In this document: positions 38,905-48,453 of the stretch, piece by piece
How the letters are laid out: every line of letters begins with the position of its first letter
Numbering within the stretch: the first letter of the stretch is position 1
Source of the DNA: Linepithema humile
Lineage: Eukaryota; Arthropoda; Insecta; Hymenoptera; Formicidae
NCBI RefSeq assembly: GCF_040581485.1
Contig: NC_090132.1
Coordinates: 17,975,411-18,039,410, forward strand
Direction: 5' to 3'
Length of the DNA: 64,000 nucleotides
Translations under genes and position numbers: made by a program
The notes under the pieces: generated by a model
Seen by the model: the letters and a program-made list of their open reading frames with translations, nothing else
Told to the model about the DNA's origin: nothing
Database searches by the model: none

Positions 38905-39187
38905 CTAGGAAAATTAACACATATTTTAGCTATAAATTATCATACATTGTATGTATGTCGATTATTACATATTATTTAATTATTTCCATTTTCATTAAAA
39001 CATAAACTATATACAGTAAATTGTGTGAATAATAATTTCCCAATTTTAATGAATATTCAATAACTGCTCCAATAAATTTTAATGTCTTTTTAAAAATTTT
39101 AATAGATATGATTGATAAATACAGATTATGTATGTATTATGTTACATAATTATATATATTTTTAAATAATAAAAAATAATTTTACTA

Positions 39188-39288
39188 GCTAGTGTATTGA
39201 AATTTGTTCCACATTCTACAGACTTTGTCTTAGAATGCTTTGTATCAGTTTGCTAATTGTTGTATTTTATATACGTCAAATGAAATGT
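39188..39288 (-). pseudogene. Mirror copy of the 42108 exon, degraded
   Basis: On the minus strand it aligns with 42108-42212 through AAATACAACAATTAGCAAAC against AAATATAATAACTGGCAAGC and onward to CTAGCT. It retains a CCCAG acceptor, but the donor GT is deleted and in-frame stops are present. Read as a decayed copy. Confidence 0.5.
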
Positions 39289-39554
39289 CTGGGAAAATTA
39301 ATACATTTTGCTTATTATGAATTATCAAACATTTTGTATATATCGATTATTATTATATCATTTAACTGTTTTTATTTGAATTAAAGCATAATTATATGCA
39401 ATAAATTACGTAATCAGATAATTGTAATAAATATTTAATAAATGTGTTAGTGAATAATTTTGAAAAATATTTTTAAAACTCTTAATAAATATTTCATAAA
39501 ACATAACTTTTTTAATTATACCTGTGTGTGCTATCTCAATTATGTACATTATAT

Positions 39555-40507
39555 AAATAATGGGTAATTATGCAGAATACCCACGTCACCTCCGATTTTG
39601 ACCCAACTGGTCTCATTCGATGCGTTTTTTCTTTAAAAAAAACTTTTTTCTTTCACTAAATTGTCGCTCTGTCCCAGGAGACGAGATATTAAGCGTCAAA
39701 GTTCACGACTTTTCAGGTTAAAAAACCTGTCACTTTGACGAATTATAGCGATGTGAGCATACGCTGCGGTCAGGCGCGCATACGATGTAACAGAATTGTG
39801 CGCGAAGTATAAAATATATTTCCGATAATCATTAATTGCAAGTCGCAAACCTATATAAAATAGTATAATTATGGACCTTGCTTTGCGTAGACACAGGATA
39901 TTCCGCCCCCCCTGCGGGGGGGCGAACCCCCTATGTAAAATAAAAATAATAAAACTTTCGTGCGTATTCCAGAGCGGCATAGATTGCTTAATCTATCAAA
40001 CTAGCTTTAGCATTATATATTTTTGTGCAATCCAAACTAGCATAGCTAGCACAAAAATATATAATGCTAAAGCTAGTTTGATAGATTAAGCAATCTATGC
40101 CGCTCTGGAATACGCACGAAAGTTTTATTATTTTTATTTTACACAGGGGGTCCGCCCCCCCGCAGGGGGGGCGGAATACCCTGTGTCTACGCAAAGCAAG
40201 GTCCATAATTATACTATTTTATATGGGTTTGCGACTTGCAATTAATGATTATCCGTGCACAATTCTGTTACAACGCATGCGCGCCTGACCGCAGCGTATG
40301 CTCACATCGCTATAATTCGTCAAAGTGACAATTTTTTTAACCTGAAAAGTCGTGAACTTTGACGTTTAATATCTCGTCTCCTGGGACAGAGCGACAATTT
40401 AGTGAAAGGAAAAAGTTTTTTTAAAAGAAAAAACGCATCGAATGAGACCAGTTGGGTCAAAATCGGAGGTGACGTGGGTATTCTGCATATATAATTACCA
40501 AATAATG
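39555..40507. mobile_element. 937-bp palindromic foldback transposon with 8-bp target duplication
   Basis: The element 39563-40499 is flanked by a perfect 8-bp direct repeat AAATAATG (39555-39562 and 40500-40507). The left arm is 466 bp (39563-40028) and the right arm 451 bp (40049-40499), with a 20-bp spacer. The arms are near-identical reverse complements. The main difference is about 19 bp extra in the left arm near 39800-39825, plus a few bp near the tips. Termini are GGTAATTA...TAATTACC, then TGCAGAATACCCACGTCACC. Each arm holds a C-rich/G-rich hairpin (CCGCCCCCCCTGCGGGGGGG). The mirrored 63-94 codon frames are by-products of the palindrome. An 8-bp duplication fits hAT, P or Merlin types; the termini do not let me choose. 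Confidence 0.85.
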
Positions 40508-40529
40508 AAGAAATAATTATATCTAGCAG

Positions 40530-40700
40530 CTAAAGTATTGTGTTATTACCTCTCTATCTGCTACAAATTTTGCCTTAAAATACTCTACACCAGCTCCATT
40601 GAAGCATCGATGAATACTGAAAACTCGAAGTCAGTTATGTGTAGTTCCACTTTTCACAGATTCACATCGCGAATTTACGACACAAAACGTAAACACGAGA
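40530..40700 (-). pseudogene. Exon-like unit nearest the centre, left arm
   Basis: Minus-strand counterpart of 41708-41892. It aligns with GTAGAGTATTTTAAGGCAAA against AAATATTTTAAGGTAAAG and continues to CTTTAGCTGCTAGAT against CTCTAGCAGATAAAT. The right-arm donor-like AAG|GTAAAG is AAG|GCAAAA here. No conserved long frame. Confidence 0.4.
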
Positions 40701-41019
40701 TAAAAAACATTCTGTAATTCGCAGAATCATAACCTTATATTGTACACACAATCAAAATAAGCGAAACAGACAACAATTTTCTTAGTGGTTGTGCGGCAAT
40801 AGCTAAGTTTCATGTTATTAATCTAATGCAAAGTATATCGCGCGTCTACGTAATACATACTGTATCTGTGTTATCAAGATACGTTACAGTTTGAACTGTA
40901 TTGGCTGTACGAATCTGTGATAACAATTGACGAAACGCTGTTAATCGCAAACACGATAATTAATATCGCTCGATACTTTAATCGACACTCCCGATAAAAA
41001 TGAATGTTCGTTACGCACT

Positions 41020-41320
41020 TACGAGAACGGATTTATACAGATAAAACACGCAATTCAGCACAGAACATTCACCTGCGTTTTGACACAATGGCGACGTAAT
41101 GAAGACTCTTATAGTGACCACAGGATGGCGCATGAGTGGATACATATATCGGTAATCGATATCGATCTACTCCATACTTTAGTTTAATATCATGCGCGCT
41201 ATCTTGTGGTCACTTTAAGAGTCTTCATTACGCCGCCATTATGTCCAAGCCCAAAGTGACATAGAGCGCGAATGCTCCGCGATGAATCGCGTATTTTATC
41301 TGTATCCGTATCAATCCATT
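41020..41320. promoter_or_regulatory. Centre of the inverted duplication, possible divergent promoter
   Basis: The arms meet around a loop of about 54 bp (41136-41189) containing the palindrome ATCGATATCGAT (41155-41166). The adjoining 50-70 bp are the best conserved part of both arms (GTGGTCACT, AAGAGTCTTCATTACG, CGCCATT). Reading outward, the left arm has ACTATAAGAG, which is TATA-like, where the right has ACTTTAAGAG. About 75 bases farther out the left arm has a donor-like CTC|GTAAGTGCG, mutated to ATAAGTGTA in the right. The geometry suggests a duplicated promoter driving two divergent transcripts. No transcript evidence is available. Confidence 0.35.
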
Positions 41321-41784
41321 TTCATAAGTGTATAATGAATGTGCGTTTTTAACGGGAGTGCTGATTAAAGAGACGAGTGACTGCTGAAACGTATGATTTG
41401 TCGCGATAATATTCGCGATTAATGGTGTATCATCTTGAGCGCGGTATCGTAGATTCATACTAGAATATTTTGATGAGATACCCGGTACGTACTCTCAACA
41501 CGCAATGTGCTATTAGATTAGCAACATGTTGAAAGTTTAACTAGTCGGAAATAAATTGAGTAAACATAGTTGCTTTATCCATGTCCGTGCCTGACGATTT
41601 CCGCGTAGTCGCTAAGATTGTCATTTGTCCCGCTCGCTCTGACAATAAACGTGTATATAGTATCAAGTACAATTGTGTACTTGAACGCGTTAGAGAACGT
41701 GTTTTATCTCGTGTTTACGTTTCCGCGGCGTAGAAATTCGCGATGTGAATCTGTGAAAATTGAAAATAAAGTGTATGTAATTAA

Positions 41785-41892
41785 CAGTGAATTCAATTTT
41801 CTGTGCTTTACATCGATTCTTCAATAAAATATTTTAAGGTAAAGTTTACAACAGGTGAAGCAAACAGTACTCTAGCAGATAAATTCAATTAT
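41785..41892 (+). pseudogene. Exon-like unit nearest the centre, right arm
   Basis: Aligns with the exon at 42108-42212 (AATATTTTAAGGTAAAGT against AATATTCTGAAATGAAATCT, GGTGAAGCAAACAGTACTCTAGC against GGATGGAGCAAACTGCAATATCCTAGC in part). A 70-codon frame from 41618 stops at 41827. A donor-like AAG|GTAAAG occurs at about 41832. It may be a first exon or a non-functional unit. Confidence 0.35.
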
Positions 41893-42107
41893 TTAGATGT
41901 ACATATAGTTATGATAACATATACATGCACAATTAAAAATTTTATATTTATGAAGATGCTTAAAAATATTATTTAAATTATTTATTATCACATTTATTAA
42001 ATATAATTATATTTTAATTAAAATGGAAACAATTAAATAAGACAGTAATAATATATATATATAATGTTTGATAATTCATAACAATTAATCTATATTAATT
42101 ACTCCAG

Positions 42108-42212
42108 GTACAATTGAGAAAGGGTATCTAAAATATAATAACTGGCAAGCTGATGCAGAATATTCTGAAATGAAATCTGCAGTGGATGGAGCAAACTGCA
42201 ATATCCTAGCTG
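42108..42212 (+). CDS. Open exon-like unit, 105 bp, phase 1-1
   Basis: Acceptor ATTACTCCAG and donor CTG|GTGAGTAAA enclose 105 bp. One frame is open: two leading bases, 34 codons starting TIEKGYLKYNNWQADAEYSE and ending GANCNILA, then one trailing base, so the unit could be skipped or duplicated without shifting frame. The next unit starts in the matching phase and with the same G-T-x-E-K pattern (see 42514). The peptide is polar and matches no family I know. Codons are AT-rich like the surroundings, so composition gives no extra support. The left-arm mirror copy is broken. Confidence 0.4.
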
Positions 42213-42513
42213 GTGAGTAAAATTATTTGTTCATTATTTAAATATGTACATGACTGTGATAATACGTACACACACTTGTAGTTTATATTTATTAAATATA
42301 TTTGTGAAGATTTTTAAAAATATTCATATTAAAATTTACTGAAATATTTATTGAACATTTATTAAAATTTAAAAATAGGTATTCTCGCAATTTACTGTAT
42401 GTAGTTATGTTTTAAATGAAATGGAAATAATAAAATAATATTTAATAATTAATAATCACATATAAAATATATGATTATTTACAATAATTAAATATATCTA
42501 CTAATTTTCCTAG

Positions 42514-42554
42514 GTACAGCTGAGAAAGCGTATTTAGTTAGGGTACAACAATCG
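42514..42554 (+). CDS. Second open exon-like unit, 41 bp
   Basis: Acceptor CTAATTTTCCTAG and donor TCG|GTGAGTAAA enclose 41 bp. Two leading bases complete the codon left open by the 42108 exon (giving Gly), followed by 13 codons TAEKAYLVRVQQS and ending on a codon boundary. Its first eight codons resemble the start of the 42108 exon (TIEKGYL against TAEKAYL), so the two arose by tandem exon duplication. The downstream partner exon was not found. The gene is not recognised. Confidence 0.4.
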
Positions 42555-43110
42555 GTGAGTAAATTTATTCTCTCGTTACTCTTTATTTTGTGTTATTACA
42601 CAAAATACTGATATGTATTCGTTGTTTTTCTCTTACTAATATTTATATGGGAATTATTTACCATACAATTTCCAAGAACCACGTTTTAACAATCATATTC
42701 TTATCTACAGTTTTGGTATGTTTAAAAATAAATAGTAAAATATATAAAATTAGTTTTTTTTTTTCTAACAATAAAAAATTTTTAATTTTGTACAAGTTAT
42801 ATATACAGGTTATTATTTTTAATTTAAATAAAATTATATCAAATTAAATTATAAATTAAATTATTAAAATTTTAAATACTAATACATAAACACAATGTAA
42901 AAAAGAAAATCTTATTAAGATATAAGTTACAAAAATTTAATTTAGAGACTAAAATTATATAGATATAAATTTTGAAAATCTAATGCTCAATATAATTTTA
43001 TTGTGCATGAATATGCACAATAAAATGCCTATATTTTTTATTAAATCTTTTCGATAAATTTAATCGTTTAATTCATTTTTGTATAAATGCGAATTGTTAA
43101 AGTACATTTT

Positions 43111-44130
43111 CAAGTATTATATTTTGTCAACGTAACAAAGGAGCTATTGTTATTAATATAATTGTTTATATAGCAATTGATATAATCGACTTGCTTTTAT
43201 GGAATGCTTTTGAACGGTCTTTTTTATTGCATCGTAAAATGTAAAGAGACTTAAATACGTCACGTTTTACGAAAATAGGTCCCTTTGTTTGCATTTTTTT
43301 TTAAATATTACAGTATATCTTTTGTCCATGCATTTTCATTATAGCTTTTATAATTTTGAATAATCTTTAGGTATTGTTTTATTAAAAACTCATTCAATCG
43401 GAATACAAAATGCTTTTTATCTAACATTTGCGTTTCATGTGTTTTTTAAATTTGCAACGTAAATTTGTGATTTTTTAAAATGATTTGTTTGTGGATTTGC
43501 TTTTGTTCAACAATGCGTGAAACTAATAATTATACGTGTCGTCTTCCTTGTTGTTTCGATATTTATCAATTGTTCAATGAAGAATAAAGCAAAGCAGGGT
43601 AAGGTAATTGCAATAAATCGCAAATAGTAATACACACATACACGATTATAATTATAATACAATATTAAAAATTTTTTAATTTTATTTTAAATAAAATAAC
43701 ATGTAATTTTAATTAGGTAACAAATTTTAATTAGGTACCAAATTTGTCTGTTTAAATGTATCTATACTCATGATTCTCTTAACCGAATTTTTTTTATAAT
43801 AAATTATGTATCGTGTACAAAATGTACGAAATTTATCGCTGGACATAGGCATAGCGCCGCGTCATATTATCCGCTTCATCGCGTATAATCCTATCTTCAC
43901 GCGGACGACACTCGACATGGGTAACCAGATCAAGCCGTCCGATTCCATTTGACGCGAAACACCAGCGACCGCCGCGGATCCGTCGCGGATACACCGTCTT
44001 CCGCTTCCGCCGTAATGGATTCAAGGATCCTTCCGTGTTCCGCAGGGAGCCACTGTCTCTCCTTAGCGAGCACTCCCTCGTCGCACTAGACTCACCCCAA
44101 TCGCGACGTATCCTCTCTAGCTCACACACA

Positions 44131-44198
<68 letters not shown>

Positions 44199-45526
44199 CA
44201 CAGTCTCTTCCGTACCTCTATCCCTACTCGCCCATCCGCCCCTTCGTATCGCAGTCCCCGCCGTCGCACTTGCTTCTTTTTCCGTCGCGTACAGGAGACT
44301 GTGCCGCTTTTGTAGAGTCGTTGCGAAAGGAGCCAAGGGAACTTTAAAGAGACCGGCCGGTTTAAAGCGGTTGTAGTATTCCCAACGGCGGCTTTTGCCG
44401 AGCATCTGAATAATATCGTCTTCCCCACCTCGTCTGTGTCTTCACTCGCTCTCGCCGCGTCTTTTTCGCGTCGAACTATCACTACTCGCTCGTCTTCCGC
44501 CTTCTCGCGCCCGACATCGTTGCCAATTGCCTTTATGGCATTTTGATTATCTTCGACGTCTCGCGTAGTCTGTGCACACACGAGAGAGTCAATATCAAAT
44601 TTGCCGCGCGCCATATAAACGATCCGTATAAACGATGAATCAACCAGTGGTTAAAAACAATAATAGTTTTCGACGTTAACAATATTTATTAAATGAAATG
44701 CAATGTCATCAAAATCAACAATCTCTTCGATATGTACATTCGACAATGAACAACAATGAACGATATTGATAACAATAAGTAAATGATATTCGCGCAAATG
44801 CATTATATTATAAATAACGTTACGAGTTAGCATTTTATGTGCAATATAATAGCACATTTCTTCCATTTATTTATCATTAAAATAATTAAACATATATTTT
44901 TAGTTGTTAAGTATTTTATCATTTAATGATCTTTATTTGCCAATATTTTCAATTCAAACAACTAACATATACACATTGTCGTTTACGTTTCTACAGATTT
45001 AATATCGCTTATAGCAAGTAATAAATTTTTATGCAAATTACCGATGGAAATTAAATATGAGAAACAAAAATAGCCGTGCCGAGTGTCGTTTGTACGGATT
45101 CACGGAAGTGTGTACATTATCAATGCACATCGGTGTAAACAATATCATATTCTTTCGCCATTCATTTCCCGCGAGTTCCACATTTTAATCGCTCGCGATT
45201 AAGCAGATTGAAATTAGATTTAATCCGCGTAGCATCATCCAACGCTATTTCTGAATAGAATTTTGCATCAGTGGAGAATTACTAGGAATCTATTATTCTC
45301 TTAAGCGTGCTATATCTCGATTCTCTTATTTTCCCTTCAATATTCGCCAGCGTTGCTTGACCAAGTTCTCGAATTATCACGAGGCAAAAACCCAGCGATA
45401 AATTCGTTCTTTCACCACGAGTTTGCACCGCTCGATCACGAATTTGCTGCCGCAATATCACATTTTCATTTCTCGGATTTTATCTCTGAAATTATCCCGC
45501 ACGTCGAATCGTGATCGAAGTTTCAG
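43111..45526. other. Noncoding stretch with a CpG-rich island and (TA)n
   Basis: 43111-43830 is AT-rich with nothing recognised. 43830-44620 is CpG-rich and split by a (TA)n run. Two overlapping minus-strand frames (190 codons from 44405, 138 codons from 44614) lie here. The longer runs through the microsatellite, which argues against coding. The first third of the other is discussed in the findings. 44620-45180 is AT-rich and empty. Confidence 0.4.
44127..44195. repeat. (TA)n microsatellite with TG interruptions
   Basis: About 69 bp of TA repeat preceded by CACACACA and interrupted twice by TG. Confidence 0.9.
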
Positions 45527-45606
45527 GTACACTTATCCGTCGTGGATGCGACAGCTTTATGCCTTCTACGCCGCAAAAGTCTCGATATTACACGCGGATA
45601 TTCCGT
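45527..45606 (+). CDS. Candidate 80-bp exon, weak
   Basis: An acceptor-like site (ATCGAAGTTTCAG) and a strong donor (CCGT|GTAAGT) enclose 80 bp. All three frames are open, so frame gives no discrimination. One frame reads YTYPSWMRQLYAFYAAKVSI at its start. The pyrimidine tract is poor. Reported because the donor is good and the segment is CpG-rich. Chance is likely. Confidence 0.15.
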
Positions 45607-48376
45607 GTAAGTATAGCCCGTACATGCACTTTACATACAAGATCGAGAATGATGAAGCGCACCGCATATTCCCCATATATGCATAACCCCACGTTCACCG
45701 CCGAGTATAACGTTATGCTCCGTGCCCTTAGATATTCAGATTTCACACCGCCGCTTTGTCTTTCGAGGCAGAAAAATATAACAGGGAGAGAAGTAAATCG
45801 TCGTCATACTTACATGTTGCATTAAAGCCTCTCCCGGAAAAAAGTATACTCTGTCGTCTTAAATAAAGAAAAGCTCGCGAAAAGTTTTAGCCTTACATCC
45901 CACCGTTATACCACAATAAAGCACCGCATTTAGCGTGTTCCAAAAATATTTTAAAACGCAACGTATGAATATTCTGCATTATTTCAGTGTGAAAGGTAAT
46001 TAGTCGGCAATGTAATTTGAGATTAGAAAGTTATTGGAAAGAGCGTGATGATATATTTTTAGCATCTCTAAAATATCGGTATTAAAAGGAACATTCAATT
46101 CATATTATATCCCGTTCTCGGCTTCAATGCTTTTTCACATTTCAAAATAAATTTTTATATTTTACCACAAAAATTAATATTACCTGTTGTGTACGAAAAC
46201 GCAAGCAAAGTCTATATGTTATATTTCGAAATATACTCCAGCTTTATTTACATGTTACCAGATATGACCTGTTCTACAGAGGATTTTATCCGCACGAGAA
46301 CTGGTTTTGTTTTTATAATAAAGTATTATATATGATCAATATTTGTATTATAAAGATAAAACATATATGCCATATTGCTTTATAGAGTATTATATATAGT
46401 AGAAGTTTCCTGTGAAGTGATGTTATATCTGGAACAGTTGTCTCTTCGTAAAATTTAATTTATATAGAATAGAAATAATAGATATTTATTCGTTTATTCA
46501 ATATATCAGATTTCGCGTGACATCAACTGACATGCGACTTTCGCCGATCTTTAAAATTAATTTGCTCGTAAGCGTTAAACTACGGAAAGTTACGTTAAGA
46601 CGTGTGTAATTAAACTTGGCGCGAATTAATGCCGAATAAAATTGGAAAGACTAGTCAGCACGCTTTAATTAAGATTATCGCCTTTATCCTTTACGTATAC
46701 GTGTATCGAACTAGTTTTGTTTTCGTCCCTTCCATCAGGCTCCTTCGTTTCTTTCTGGAGGGATAGCTGTAAAAAGCGACGGGATAATGACTATGCATAA
46801 GGACGCGCAAAGGATTTCATATAAATGATAATGTTCTGGGTAGTTCCTTCCGCTTCCGCTTCCAGAAGTGCGGCTCAAAGGAATTACCAATTTCGACGGA
46901 ACCAAAATTGGTCGCATGAAGAATACGTTTAAAAATATATCCGCGTCGCACAGTGGCCATCATCTCGCGAGATATATATCATTACGTCTCTATTAAAATT
47001 TTTTAAAGAGTCTAAAAATATCTTTTGGTAAATGAATAACAACATGTAATATCACAGATTATATATTCTTAAATATTATCTGGGCTTACTAAAAAGAAAA
47101 GAGATTGAAAGAGAGGGAGAAAGATAGAAAGGAAGGAAGGGAGAAATATGATTATTTCACCCATTATTTCACGCTGTTACACGCGAACAATTTTTTGAAT
47201 GTGCGCGTACATAGTGAGGCTGCTGTCATACAATTAAAAATACACATATTATAAACGATAACAAGAGTTACTGTCTTGCATAGCGTGCTTATTTTTGCAT
47301 TATTTTAATTCACAATTAACATGTATCTATTGTTATTAAAATTGTACTTTCTATTGTAAAAAGATTCTCATTCGAAATACGTTTAAAACATATGCGCATA
47401 AAAGAAATATAAAACTTGCTGAAACGATATTTTAAGCACTACTAGAATTCATTAAAGGAAAGGCGCGAATGTTACGAAGTTGCGCATTTGTTAACGCTGC
47501 CTCTGAAAGTTAGTTAATTAATGTTGCATTAAAGGGGAATTGTATTAAAAACTCGGTGAAATCTATTTAATATTTGTACATTTTTTAAATATGAATAATA
47601 CGTTCTTAAATGAATTCAAACGAAACTTATAATAATTTATGTTTTTTTTTTTAATTCTTAGCTCTAGTTTACTCGATAAAATTTAAGTTATTTTTTTGAA
47701 TTAGGTAAATTTACCTAAATGTTTTTTTTTCTATATCTTTAAGATATTTATTTTCAATTTAAAATTGGCCGTATTCAGAGCCGGTTAGTTCAAAATATAA
47801 AGCTGATGTTGCACTGTCCTCGAAACTTTTGTGTGAAGTCCGGAAACAACAATTTCACACAGCTATTCACAAGGACAATCCGAAGTAATGCGCGAACATG
47901 CACGAAGCTTGGAGGGTGGTAAGTGTGCGTCCACAAATTTTGGTGTCAAATCTAATTACCACCGGAATACGTAAGCAGGCTCCTGAGGATCAGCTCTTTC
48001 CACTCTCCGACGCTCGGTATGTAACTAAACTTCGTCATTTCCAAAATTTCGGACTACTGGCGGCCGAGGTGTTTGTCATTAACGACTTAATTTGCTACGT
48101 ACGCGAAACTGAGCGGACGATTCCCGTGGGGTGATTATCCCTCGGTGCACTTAATGGAAACGAATTGTACTTTTAACGAGCACGCGCTCGACGGGGTGTA
48201 TAATATATAGAACGAAAATTAGGACGAAACTTCGCGAATATTAAGTGAACTTTACGGATATTACTTGACATAATTTTTTTTTCTAGAGCGGTTAACTATC
48301 GAATTAATTACGTTGTTTGATCTTTAACACCAGTTACACGTTCGAGCACATTTCTATTATCTTTTATCATTTCTCC

Positions 48377-48453
<77 letters not shown>

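Larger units (their letters stand above)
38400..43110. repeat. Large imperfect inverted duplication with mirrored exon-like units
   Basis: The left arm (about 38400-41135) and right arm (41190 to about 43110) are reverse-complement homologues. Evidence in mirrored order from the centre: 41080-41135 against 41190-41240 (conserved CTGTGGTCACT...AAGAGTCTTCATTACG); 40680-40710 against 41708-41750 (TATCTCGTGTTTACG, ATTCGCGATGTGAATCTGTG); exon-like units 40530-40640 against 41785-41892, 39188-39288 against 42108-42212, and 38865-38904 against 42514-42554; then AT-rich tails 38480-38830 against 42560-43080, including a shared block near 38740 and 42680. Subtracting the 945-bp transposon insertion, the arms are similar in length. 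Within each arm the units are tandemly related with their introns. It is diverged but still easily readable, so old. The function is unknown. Confidence 0.75.

Noticed and set aside
39696..40288. Pairs of near-identical frames on opposite strands (72 codons and 63-94 codons)
   Set aside because: They are the same sequence read from the two arms of the palindromic transposon, not two genes.
38568..42847. Similar 84-85 codon frames at 38568-38822 (minus) and 42590-42847 (plus)
   Set aside because: Shared because they lie in the two arms of the inverted duplication. AT-rich, Ile/Tyr/Phe-rich, and beyond the donors of the outer units, so more likely intron than protein.
43833..44405. 190-codon minus-strand frame, the longest in the window
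   Set aside because: It runs through a (TA)n microsatellite giving Tyr-Ile repeats, and a shadow frame exists on the other strand. A repeat-bridged chance frame in a CpG-rich island.
46250..46440. Weak inverted similarity CCAGATATGAC against CCAGATATAAC
   Set aside because: Only about 11 bp match well and no target duplication was seen. Insufficient for an element call.
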